This document shows positions 15,505 through 24,700 of a DNA stretch of 32,614 nt, piece by piece. The stretch's first letter is position 1. The number at the start of each line of letters is the position of its first letter. The notes under the pieces were generated by a model. That model had not been told where the DNA came from. It worked only from the letters and a program-made list of their open reading frames with translations, and did not search any database. Made by a program: the position numbers and the translations under genes. The DNA lies in contig JBFKFP010000009.1 of NCBI GenBank assembly GCA_041618535.1, forward strand, positions 1 through 32,614, in the 5' to 3' direction. Source of the DNA: SHLJ01 sp041618535. GTDB taxonomy: Bacteria > Bacteroidota > Bacteroidia > Flavobacteriales > Flavobacteriaceae.

Positions 15505-18264
15505 TTGGCAATTCAAAAACCGAGCCATACTTTTACAAAAATACACCTTAAAGCCTTGCGGACAAACTGCTTTAAAATACTTTTAGCCTTGAGTTTTACA
15601 GTGTTTATCAACACTTTCTGCCTGGCCCAGGACATCCCTGAACCGAGTCCAACAATCAATCCTAAGCCTGCTTCGGATTCCGTTGAAGTGGTTACGGACA
15701 GCCTAAGGACGAGCCCGGTCAACGAGCGACTCCAGGATACGATCAAAGTAGATACCACTAAGGCACAGGGCGGCTTCCTTGAAAGCAAGGTGAAGTATAC
15801 AGCCACCGACTATGTATCTATAAATCAGAGAGATAAGAAAATATACCTGTATAATAATGCGGAGGTTTATTACCAGGACATGCAGATTACGGCCGGTATA
15901 ATTATTATCGACTATGCCATCAATGAAGTGTATGCAGGAAGGATAAAGGATTCAGTGGGAAATTACAGTCAGCATCCGGTATTCAAACAGGGGCAGGATG
16001 TGATAGAACCGGATTCTATCCGTTTTAATTTTGATACCCGGCGCGCGTTGGTTTGGAATTCAAAGACCGAACAGCAAGGAGGAACCATAATCGCTGAGCG
16101 CACCAAGAAAGAAAACGATTCGGTCTACTTTATCTCCCGCGGACGTTACACAACAGCTGAGGATTTGGACGACCCTGAATATTATTTCCTTATCAGGAAA
16201 GGAAAGGTGGTCCCAGGCAAGAAGGTGGTTACAGGCCTAACCAATATGTTCATATATGATGTTCCTACTCCCATTGGATTACCATTTGGTTTCTTTCCCC
16301 TGACGAATAAACGAACTTCTGGAATAATAATCCCTTCATTTGGAGAGGATACCGGTAACGATCGAGGATATTTTCTTCAGAACGGCGGTTATTATTTTGC
16401 CATAAGTGACTATGTTGACCTGGCAGTACTGGGTGATTACTACACCAACGGAAGTTATGGACTTCGGCTTCAGAGCAGTTATGCGTTGAGATACAGATTC
16501 AGGGGATCGGTCAATTTCAGGTATGAAAACCTCATCAACAGTGAACGTGGATTTCCTGATTTCTCCAAAAGCAGTATTTACAATATCAGGTGGTCACATA
16601 ACCAGGATGCCAAGGCCAATCCCAACTCAAGATTTTCGGCATCTGTAAATCTTGGAAGCAGCCGGTATTACCAGCAGTCCATCAACCAGCTGAACGCGTC
16701 GAATTTTCTTAACAACACACTGGCCTCATCGGTTTCCTATTCTAAAACCTTCCCTGGTGAGCCCCAGGTGAACCTGAGTTTAACCGCTACGCATTCGCAG
16801 AACACCAATACCGAGATCATCAATATGACCCTTCCCACTTTACAGGGCAGTGTTGGCCGTATCTTTCCATTCGCACCTAAGGCAGGTTCTAAAAAAGGAC
16901 TTATTCAGAACGTGAACTTTCAATATAATTTGAGAGGTGAAAATCGTATCCAGACAACAGATTCGCTCTTTTTTAAAAAGGAAATGTTCGATGATGCAAA
17001 AATGGGGGTCCAGCATAACATTCCTTTAAGTACTAATTTTAAACTGTTCAGGTATTTGAGTGTCAGTGCGGGAACAAATTACCAGGAAGTCTGGACGTTC
17101 AGAACCATTGAGCGGGAGTTCGACCAAAGTCTTCAGCAGGTGGTTACCCGTGAGAAGAAGGGGTTTGACAGTTTCAGAACTTATAATTTCAGCACCAGCC
17201 TGGGAACCACAATCTATGGGATGTTTGATTTCGGGAAGGACAAGAAAATCCAGGCCATCAGACATGTGATAAGACCCACCATAAGTTATAATATCTCGCC
17301 GGCATTCAGTCAGTATTACGATACCTACGAGGTCATAGACGCCGATGGCACCACAGTTGATGAGGTGGAATATACCCGGTTCGAGGAATCTATCTTCGGG
17401 ATCCCGACCAATAATTTCGCCAGTTCCATCGGGATTGCTGTTAGCAACACCATCGAAGCCAAGGTAAGGGACAGGGACACCACCGCAACCGAGCCAAAGA
17501 AGGTCATGCTTCTAAACAACCTTAATTTCTCAACGAATTACAATATCGCAGCCGATTCCCTTAAATGGGCTCCAGTGCGTGTAACAGGGGGAACCACACT
17601 TTTCAATAACAAGATGAACGTGAATTTTGGGGCCACTCTTGATCCCTATGCTTTGGACAACAACAACAATAAGATAGACAAATTCAACATCGATAATGGT
17701 GGTAGTCTGTTCAGGCTTACAAGTGCTAACCTGACCTTCAATTACTCCCTCAACAGTAAATCTTTTAAAAAGGATGAGTCACGGGAAGATGAGGCCGCCA
17801 TCCAAGAGTCAGTCAGCAGCGGTGGTCGTGCCGATGACCTGTTTGGTAAACCACAGGACTTTGCTGATGGTCGTTTTACAGGCACAGCTGAGGACGAAGT
17901 GGAAACGGGGCCATCTCCTTTATTTTCAAACGCAGTTCCCTGGAGGGTGAGGTTGGCTTATGCAGTCAACTATAACAATACCAGGAGACAGAGTGAGATA
18001 TCCTCTCATTCACTTATGTTTTCCGGTGACATCGAACTCAGCAAACGCTGGACATTCGGGTTTTCCTCGGGTTACGACCTCAAAAGCAAAGGGATCACTT
18101 ATACCCAGCTCAGGTTTGAACGGGATCTTCTCAGCTGGAGAATGAACTTTTCATGGATCCCGTTCAGTGAGAGAAGTTCATGGAATTTCTTTATCGGAAT
18201 TAAATCGAGCCTGCTCAAGGACCTTAAATATGATCAGCGTCGCCAGCAAGACAGAAGACTTTAA
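15505..18264 (+). CDS. lptD: LPS-assembly outer-membrane protein LptD (OstA-like)
   Basis: LptD is the outer-membrane barrel that inserts lipopolysaccharide into the outer leaflet. The product of up to 919 residues has an N-terminal signal (CFKILLALSFTVFINTFCLAQ), then an OstA/LptA-like beta-jellyroll region (about 95-230: YTATDYVSINQRDKKIYLYNNAEVYYQDMQITAG and onward). The rest is a large barrel with NKRTSGIIIPSFGED, which corresponds to the conserved plug/first-strand area, and many strands such as YALRYRFRGSVNFRYEN. No ATG is in frame. TTG at 15505 gives the longest form; TTG at 15556 gives a 902-residue form with a compact signal peptide. A TACTTTTG box at 15500-15507 overlaps the first TTG, which would favour the second if it is a real promoter. 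ridA follows after 12 bp. Confidence 0.92.
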   Translation: MAIQKPSHTFTKIHLKALRTNCFKILLALSFTVFINTFCLAQDIPEPSPTINPKPASDSVEVVTDSLRTSPVNERLQDTIKVDTTKAQGGFLESKVKYTATDYVSINQRDKKIYLYNNAEVYYQDMQITAGIIIIDYAINEVYAGRIKDSVGNYSQHPVFKQGQDVIEPDSIRFNFDTRRALVWNSKTEQQGGTIIAERTKKENDSVYFISRGRYTTAEDLDDPEYYFLIRKGKVVPGKKVVTGLTNMFIYDVPTPIGLPFGFFPLTNKRTSGIIIPSFGEDTGNDRGYFLQNGGYYFAISDYVDLAVLGDYYTNGSYGLRLQSSYALRYRFRGSVNFRYENLINSERGFPDFSKSSIYNIRWSHNQDAKANPNSRFSASVNLGSSRYYQQSINQLNASNFLNNTLASSVSYSKTFPGEPQVNLSLTATHSQNTNTEIINMTLPTLQGSVGRIFPFAPKAGSKKGLIQNVNFQYNLRGENRIQTTDSLFFKKEMFDDAKMGVQHNIPLSTNFKLFRYLSVSAGTNYQEVWTFRTIEREFDQSLQQVVTREKKGFDSFRTYNFSTSLGTTIYGMFDFGKDKKIQAIRHVIRPTISYNISPAFSQYYDTYEVIDADGTTVDEVEYTRFEESIFGIPTNNFASSIGIAVSNTIEAKVRDRDTTATEPKKVMLLNNLNFSTNYNIAADSLKWAPVRVTGGTTLFNNKMNVNFGATLDPYALDNNNNKIDKFNIDNGGSLFRLTSANLTFNYSLNSKSFKKDESREDEAAIQESVSSGGRADDLFGKPQDFADGRFTGTAEDEVETGPSPLFSNAVPWRVRLAYAVNYNNTRRQSEISSHSLMFSGDIELSKRWTFGFSSGYDLKSKGITYTQLRFERDLLSWRMNFSWIPFSERSSWNFFIGIKSSLLKDLKYDQRRQQDRRL
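15536..15565 (-). promoter_or_regulatory. Bacteroidota-type promoter for the amidase-mlaD-FeS block
   Basis: On the minus strand TTG (15565-15563), a 19-base spacer and TATTTTTG (15543-15536) match TTG-N17-23-TAnnTTTG exactly. Transcription would start near 15529, giving a leader of about 110 bases before the amidase ATG. The element lies inside the first codons of the longer lptD reading frame on the other strand. Confidence 0.55.
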
Positions 18265-18276
18265 TTATTTCAGAAA

Positions 18277-18660
18277 ATGAAAACTATAATACAAACTTCA
18301 AAAGCCCCTGCGCCAATAGGGCCGTACAACCAGGCTGTTAAATTTAATAATACCCTGTATACCTCGGGTCAAATCGCCTTTAATCCCGAAACCAACGAGC
18401 TCGTTTTGGGGACAATTGAGGAGGAAACCCGACAGGTCATGAAAAACCTTGAGGCGGTTCTGGAAGCAGCAGGCATGGGCTTTGAACAAGTGGTAAAAAC
18501 CACCATCTTTATCTCGGATATGGATAACTTTGGGAGGATCAATGCGATTTACGGCGAATATTTTTCAGAGGAAAAGGCTCCTGCACGGGAAACGGTTGAG
18601 GTAGCCCGACTCCCAAAAGATGTGAACGTGGAGATCAGCATGATCGCCATTGAAGGATGA
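18277..18660 (+). CDS. ridA: RidA family enamine/imine deaminase
   Basis: The 127-residue protein belongs to the RidA (YjgF/YER057c/UK114) family, which hydrolyses reactive 2-aminoacrylate and related enamines made by PLP enzymes, protecting other PLP enzymes. Signatures present are APAPIGPYNQAVKFNNTLYTSGQI near the start, NLEAVLEAAGMGFEQVVKTTIFI, and PARETVEVARLPKDVNVEI near the C-terminus. The last carries the conserved substrate-carboxylate-binding Arg. Archetypal RidA reads PARxxVEVARLPK, so this member should be active. The length is standard, and the protein should form a cytoplasmic trimer. It follows lptD by 12 bp and is probably co-transcribed; it is convergent with the kinase-like gene only 13 bp away, with no visible terminator. 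Confidence 0.95.
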   Translation: MKTIIQTSKAPAPIGPYNQAVKFNNTLYTSGQIAFNPETNELVLGTIEEETRQVMKNLEAVLEAAGMGFEQVVKTTIFISDMDNFGRINAIYGEYFSEEKAPARETVEVARLPKDVNVEISMIAIEG

Positions 18661-18673
18661 ACGAAGCTCGAGA

Positions 18674-19543
18674 TCAGCTTTTCTTCAGAGAATTTACATG
18701 ATATTTGACCAGTCCTTCAATGGGACGTCGTTCAAAGTTTCCAACTCTGAAACCAAGTTCTTCACCCACCTCCCTTATTTCATCCTGGCTGAAGTAAGCT
18801 ATTGATCCGGCAAAATGCACCGGACAGTCTTTTAGTTCCTCCTCAAACTGAAAGATCATGTTTCTTGCAAATAGCCTGACACCATCCTTGATCATCTCCC
18901 TTACGTATTCAGAATCCTTATTCAGAAACATAAACTCTGCGAATTTAGCCAGATAGGCATTGGGATTTGGCTGCTTATATAAATTGAACTTGATGAAATC
19001 AGAATCCATATTATACTTTTCAGCAAAAGAAACTTTCAAGTAATCCGGCATTTGCCCAAAGTAGTAGTCACGGATCAGTTTTCTGCCGAAGTAATTCCCT
19101 GAAGCATCATCCATTACTGAATACCCCAGGGAATTAACACGCTGTTCTACGTTTTCACCATCGAAATAACAACAATTGGATCCTGTACCCATTATACAAA
19201 CCACTGCTGGCTTGTGTTCGTAACCCACCGTGGCATATACAGCTGCATATGTGTCTTCCTTAACCGAAACCTGGGCATTCGGGAAAAAAGTGCTGAGTAC
19301 GGTTTCGAGCATTAATCGTGGTCGTTCCGTCCCGCATCCCGCACCGTAGAAGAACAAGTGAGAGACTACATTCTTGTTCGCTATCAGAACCGGATTCTTA
19401 CGAATGGTGGCCTCGAGTTTGGTAGGGGAAAGAATATCCGGATTGAGCCCGGTGGTACGCTGTCTGTCCAACAGCTGTTTACCCTCAGAGTCAATCGCTA
19501 ACCAATCACTCTTGGTAGATCCACTATCAACGATAAAGATCAT
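18674..19543 (-). CDS. N-acetylglucosamine kinase-like protein (BadF/BadG ATPase family)
   Basis: This 289-residue ASKHA-fold protein begins MIFIVDSGSTKSDWLAID, the phosphate-1 loop with DSGSTKSDW as in N-acetylglucosamine kinases. CIMGTGSNCCYFDG is the phosphate-2 loop, and GYSVMDDASGNYFGRKLIRDYYFG matches the family signature G-x-x-x-x-D-x-x-S-G-x-x-x-G. The CPVHFAGSIAYFSQDEI segment is the adenosine motif. It likely phosphorylates GlcNAc, or a related sugar, released during cell-wall turnover. It is the last gene of the tamB-pfkA-gapA row, 14 bp after gapA, which suggests co-transcription with glycolysis genes. Substrate choice between GlcNAc, glucosamine and other sugars is open. Confidence 0.85.
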   Translation of the reverse strand: MIFIVDSGSTKSDWLAIDSEGKQLLDRQRTTGLNPDILSPTKLEATIRKNPVLIANKNVVSHLFFYGAGCGTERPRLMLETVLSTFFPNAQVSVKEDTYAAVYATVGYEHKPAVVCIMGTGSNCCYFDGENVEQRVNSLGYSVMDDASGNYFGRKLIRDYYFGQMPDYLKVSFAEKYNMDSDFIKFNLYKQPNPNAYLAKFAEFMFLNKDSEYVREMIKDGVRLFARNMIFQFEEELKDCPVHFAGSIAYFSQDEIREVGEELGFRVGNFERRPIEGLVKYHVNSLKKS

Positions 19544-19557
19544 GTTTTACGTAGTCT

Positions 19558-20559
19558 TTACAGGCTATTGGCATGAAGAGCCAGTTCGATGAGCTTATTG
19601 GAATAACCAAATTCGTTATCGTACCAGGAGACTACCTTAAAGAATCTTGAGTTGAGTTCGATACCTGCACCGGCATCAAAAATACTGGTACGCGCATCAC
19701 TGACAAAATCCTGTGAGACCACAGCTTCTTCGGTGTAACCGAGAATACCGCTCAGTTCACCCTCTGCAGCTTCTTTAAACACTCTTTTGATCTCCTCATA
19801 GCTGGTATCCTTTTGAAGCTTTACGGTAAGATCTACCACAGAAACATTCATAGTGGGTATCCTGAATGCCATACCTGTAATTTTTCCATTTAACTTCGGA
19901 ATTACCTTACCAACTGCCTTTGCCGCACCGGTTGAGGTTGGAATGATATTATGAATTGCTGATCGACCCAGCCTGTAATTCTTTCTTGATGGTCCGTCAA
20001 CAGTCATCTGCGAAGAGGTAGCGGCATGAATTGTGGTCATAAGCGCTTCTTCTATTCCGAAATTATCGTCAAGGACCTTCGCTACAGGAGCGAGGCAGTT
20101 TGTGGTGCATGATGCATTTGAAATAATACGGTCTGATGCTTTAACCTCATGATGGTTAACACCCATGACGAACATTGGAGCATCCTTGCTGGGAGCAGAG
20201 ATAACCACTTTTTTGGCGCCTGCCTCAAGGTGAGCATCTGCAGTATCCAGGGTGGTAAAAATACCGGTACATTCAGCTACGATATCTACACCGGCTTCAT
20301 CCCATTTAAGATTTTTCGGATCCCTTTCGGCAGTTATTCTAATGGTTTTACCATCCACTACAAGATGACCATCCTTAACTTCTATCTTACCGTCGAACCG
20401 ACCATGAACAGAATCATATTTAAGCAGGTAAGCGAGGTGTTCAACATCCAAAAGGTCGTTAATGGCCACAACATCCACATTAGAACGCTTTAATGTAGCT
20501 CTGAATACAATTCGACCTATTCTTCCAAATCCGTTTATTCCGATTTTCAAATTAGACAT
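19558..20559 (-). CDS. gapA: Glyceraldehyde-3-phosphate dehydrogenase, type I
   Basis: The 333-residue enzyme oxidises glyceraldehyde-3-phosphate to 1,3-bisphosphoglycerate with NAD+. The N-terminus MSNLKIGINGFGRIGRIVFRA carries the NAD-binding loop. The catalytic cysteine is C151 in SNASCTTNCLAPVAKVL, and the anion-site loop is TIHAATSSQMTVDGPS. The C-terminal WYDNEFGYSNKLIEL is typical. Residues NDLLDVEHLAYLLKYDSVHGRFDG also match type I enzymes, with the NDL element usual for NAD-preferring forms. The length is standard. It lies 21 bp after pfkA and 14 bp before the kinase gene, in one apparent transcript. Confidence 0.97.
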   Translation of the reverse strand: MSNLKIGINGFGRIGRIVFRATLKRSNVDVVAINDLLDVEHLAYLLKYDSVHGRFDGKIEVKDGHLVVDGKTIRITAERDPKNLKWDEAGVDIVAECTGIFTTLDTADAHLEAGAKKVVISAPSKDAPMFVMGVNHHEVKASDRIISNASCTTNCLAPVAKVLDDNFGIEEALMTTIHAATSSQMTVDGPSRKNYRLGRSAIHNIIPTSTGAAKAVGKVIPKLNGKITGMAFRIPTMNVSVVDLTVKLQKDTSYEEIKRVFKEAAEGELSGILGYTEEAVVSQDFVSDARTSIFDAGAGIELNSRFFKVVSWYDNEFGYSNKLIELALHANSL

Positions 20560-20580
20560 GATAAATAATTTTGTTGTTTG

Positions 20581-21567
20581 TTAAACTGATAATATATCAG
20601 ATATTCTTAATAATTCTCTGTTTATGACATGACTTCCTTTAGTCACATTATTGATATGTGTGGATACGATTTTTTCACCGTCGAATCCGACCATGATATC
20701 GCGCTGACCGTCAAGCAGGAACTCGACCGCCTTAACACCTAACCGGCTTGCAAGTACCCTGTCGAAGCAACTTGGGCTACCCCCGCGTTGAAGATGTCCC
20801 AAAACGGTCACCCTGGTATTGTATTCCGGCAGGTGCTCATGAACATATTCAGCAAGCTCAAAGACATTTTTACCGGTTTTATCACCTTCAGCCACAACAA
20901 CTATACTTGAAGACTTGCCGCTGCGTTTACTTCTTTTGAGGGATTCCAGCAATTTGTCCAGTGCCTGGTCTTCCTCCGGAATCAAAATCTCTTCCGCACC
21001 AGCTCCTACACCGCTGTTTAACGCGATAAAGCCGGCATCCCTTCCCATGACCTCAACAAAGAACAGGCGATTGTGTGAACTGGCCGTATCCCTGATCTTA
21101 TCTATACAGTAAACAGCCGTATTCAAGGCGGTGTCATAACCGATGGTAGATTGCGTTCCGTTGATATCATTATCGATGGTCCCGGGAACTCCAACTACCG
21201 GTATGTCAAATTCCTCACTGAAGATCAGACCCCCTGTGAAGGTTCCGTCACCCCCGATGAGCACCAAGGCGTCCACATCATTTTTCTTAAGGTTCTCATA
21301 AGCCTGTTGTCTTCCTTTAACCGTTCGGAAATCGTCAGACCTGGCAGACCTGAGAATGGTACCACCAAGGTTGATTATATTTTTCACAGCCCTGGGAGGA
21401 AGCTCAACAAAATCATTTTCTATCAATCCCTGGTAACCGCGGTAAAATCCTATGCAGCTAACATCATAGTAGGCACATGCTCTTACTACCGCACGTATGG
21501 CGGCATTCATCCCGGGAGCATCTCCTCCCGAGGTCAAAACTCCAATTTTCTTGATGGTGTTTTTCAT
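20581..21567 (-). CDS. pfkA: ATP-dependent 6-phosphofructokinase
   Basis: PfkA phosphorylates fructose-6-phosphate to fructose-1,6-bisphosphate. I chose the ATG at 21567, giving 328 residues, because MKNTIKKIGVLTSGGDAPGMN aligns with the family start; the frame extends upstream only into atypical sequence. Conserved motifs: GGDAPGMNAAIR (14-25), LVLIGGDGTFTGG, VGVPGTIDNDINGT, EVMGRDAGFIAL and LGHLQRGGSPSCFDR. GGDG and PGTIDND (rather than GGDD and PKTIDND) mark an ATP-dependent enzyme, not a PPi-dependent one. It follows tamB after 146 bp, which includes an inverted repeat, and precedes gapA by 21 bp. Confidence 0.96.
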   Translation of the reverse strand: MKNTIKKIGVLTSGGDAPGMNAAIRAVVRACAYYDVSCIGFYRGYQGLIENDFVELPPRAVKNIINLGGTILRSARSDDFRTVKGRQQAYENLKKNDVDALVLIGGDGTFTGGLIFSEEFDIPVVGVPGTIDNDINGTQSTIGYDTALNTAVYCIDKIRDTASSHNRLFFVEVMGRDAGFIALNSGVGAGAEEILIPEEDQALDKLLESLKRSKRSGKSSSIVVVAEGDKTGKNVFELAEYVHEHLPEYNTRVTVLGHLQRGGSPSCFDRVLASRLGVKAVEFLLDGQRDIMVGFDGEKIVSTHINNVTKGSHVINRELLRISDILSV

Positions 21568-21680
21568 TCCAAAAAAATTACTGGTAAAACTAATAAACTT
21601 AGTGTACAAAAAAACGAAGATTGGTCATTATTTTGGGAAAATTGGATTCGCAATCGTTTTCGTTGATAAGATATTGTTTA

Positions 21681-21703
21681 ATGCCTTAAATCAGATAAGG
21701 CAT
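21681..21703. repeat. Perfect 8-bp inverted repeat between tamB and pfkA
   Basis: ATGCCTTA (21681-21688) and TAAGGCAT (21696-21703) pair around a 7-base loop. It begins about 10 bp past the tamB stop. No T run follows on the minus strand, so a classical terminator is not supported; it may be a transcript 3' end structure or a processing site that separates tamB from pfkA-gapA. Confidence 0.45.
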
Positions 21704-21713
21704 GGCAAGGTTA

Positions 21714-24700
21714 TCAAGGGGTATTATCGATACGCCTTACTGCTGATTTATTTCCCTGAGAGGTGGTATCCTGCTCCTTAAAATTCAGGAATTCGGGCAG
21801 TGGATTATCAGAGCTTTTATCCTCCTGCCCAGCCTTTTCTTTTCTTTTTTTATTTCCGCGGAAAATCTTTTCAAACAATTCCCGAAGATTATCGAACTCA
21901 ACATTATAGGACAGACCAACACCCTGAGTGTAACCTATCTGTTCACCAAAATTCCTGATGCTATTCTCCCTGTTGAAGACTTTCAGGGTAAGAGTCCGGT
22001 CTTCATTCAGAAGTACCTCGATCTCGATGTCACCTGCCACTACGGTCTCACTTACGCCACCAACAGGTACTCCCACCTTGCCATTGATCAGGATGCGATC
22101 ACTGAGTTGGGTAGAAAGTGATACCCCTACCCTGCTATCCGTCTCGAATTCGGGGTTTCTCTGGCTCATCTGGAAATCGAAACCAACATCCAATTTACCA
22201 TCATTGCTGGATATTAATTCATTCAAAAGAGAGGTTGCCCGATCTGAAACCAAACCGATGGCATCACTGGCGTCAAAGCTCAGTTCGCTTCTAAAAGATC
22301 CGGTTGCGAGAAGTGATAAGGCCTGAAATTGCCTGCTCTCATTATCATCGAGCCTGTATTGCAGCTCAGAGTTGAGGGTAGTATTAACATTTGGGAATCT
22401 CAGGTTAAAGGTTGGGTCGGGTTTTTCAAGCTCTCCAGTTAGATGGATCTCGACTTCAACAGGGATACTCCGGTTTATTGGGTTATCGAGCAGTATGGTT
22501 GGGTTTGCCTGGATTTTATCATAAACCGCCTTGATATTGATCTGAGCTTGAAGCGGGTCTCCTTCCCAGACAAGAGTTCCTCCGGGCAATACGTTAAATT
22601 CTTTCTGAATCAGGCCCCCATAGATGAAATTGTATTTTCCTTCGGTGACGATAAAGTCACCATACATATTGAATTTTCCGTTAGTATTGATCTGAGCCAG
22701 CAGACCACCATTCCCTCTACCCCTTATAGTGCTGCCCGAATCACGATCGATAACGATCTCGATCTCAGCGTTTTCATTTACCGTCAGGTCAAAGTCCATT
22801 TCTAGCCCTTTGATATCATCCAGCACGGTTACCTCTCCCTTGATCCTTGCCTCCTTCTCTTCCGGACTTAGAAATCGTATATATGAATTATCCCCGAATG
22901 CCTCTGTATCATTAAGTGGAATTTTAAAGACTGTACCCTCTTCCGAGCTGACCTCCGCAGCGATCACCAATTGTTCCGTAGGTCCATCAATAGAAATGGC
23001 TCCATTAACGAAAGCAGTACCATAATAAAGTGCGTCTTCAGAGTCCGGGGTATTCAGTACCAAAAGCCTCTCGCTAAGAATATCCAGGTCAAGAGCCCAA
23101 CTAGACAGGTTAATGTGGCTTACCGAGCCATTGAGAACGGCTCTTGAGAAATACTCAGAATCCGTTAACATGGAGTTATTGAAAATAAATTTCTGACTCT
23201 GCAATTGAACCAACGTACCATCTTCCAGTTCATAATCCACATTGAGATAAGGAATGGTCATTCCTGCATCCTCCAGGGAAAGCTGACCCGTGATATCAGG
23301 CCGCTTCAGGGCCCCGCTTATCCTTGCGTTTCCGCTTACCTCCCCTCGAATGTTGGTGATATTTCCACCACCGAACGGGTTAAGAGGTTCCAGTAAGAAA
23401 CGATCAAATTTCAGGTTCAGGTCCATGGAGCTGTTATCGCCTCCAACATCCAGATTTCCGGTTAATCGCAACGATTCCTCATCATCATCCTTTAAACTCA
23501 CATCAACAGTGTAATTGGTCAATGAGGCATTGCCTATTACATTGGCCCTGAATGAACCAAAATTCGTTTCATTCATCTTAAAATTGTCAATTACCACATT
23601 GGTTTCAGGGATGTAGATATCGTCCTGTTCCCTGACATTTAATTTACCATTTACCGTTCCCTCTAAGACTAGGTCTTCTACAGTGGGTACAACCTTGGTG
23701 AGGTCGACCTCCTTAAAATCGAGAGTGATATTCGTTTTTCCCGACTGGGAAATTATTCCGGTCAGGAAAATCTCCTCGTTTTCATGCGTCATTGAAAGAT
23801 CATTGAGGGCGATATTTCTCAAACCCCTGTCCAATACAACCGTATTGAGGTGTGAATCGTCGGCATTTATCAACCACTGATTTCCTTTAAAAATAACAGG
23901 GGAACGATTAAGGCCTACAACAGATTTATTGTCTTCATTAATAGTGTAGAACAAGTTGAGGTCGAAAACATCTTTATTACGTTTGCCCCCGGTAAATTCC
24001 GTTTTGACCAGCAATGTGTCATTTTTGGTCACATTAACAAGACTCAATTTAGAAATGTTGTAAAAATCAGATTTCAGGCTGTCTACTTCTACCAGGGTGT
24101 TGAAGAAGGGGTTGTCATTATCGATCTGAAATTCTATGTTTTCCGCAAAGTTGGAGTCAAAACTTATCTTCGGAGAACGGAATACCATCTCAAATTTATT
24201 GGCTTCAGATTCAACCCGGCCCCTGATGAATGTGTTCGCACCCAAGTTTATCTTGGGGTAAAAAACTTCTGCTATCTTATTGTAAATCCTGAAATTGAAA
24301 TCGATGTATTGATCGTCCGTAATATCAAACGGCTTGTAATTAGCATAGACATTGCCCAGCGCATTTTCGAACAGCCGTGAGATTTCACTCACTACGAACT
24401 GGCCTTTCATTTCCCCTTCAATAATATCGGGTGAGTTGATATAGATGATTCTATTCATTTCATCAAAACTGGATTTTATGGCAAAATCCTTAAAGAAATA
24501 ATTATCATCCTGATTGAGATATGAGGTGTTTTTGAAATTTATGGTACCGTAGGCGTCATCTATATTCGTGCCCCTCATCTTCATTTCCACCAACCCCTGG
24601 AAAACCGATATTGAATCCCGTTCTACGAAATTCAGGGCGTTCAAGTTTGCCATTCTTACGTCGGCTACAAAGTCATAGTTATTTTCTCTTTCAGAAAAAT

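Noticed and set aside
21568..21609. Longer start for pfkA
   Set aside because: The 14 extra residues (MYTKFISFTSNFFG) are not part of the PfkA family; the internal ATG aligns with the usual start.
21958..23880. Several plus-strand frames of 60-120 codons opposite tamB
   Set aside because: They are shadows of a strong 1497-codon frame and show no family features.
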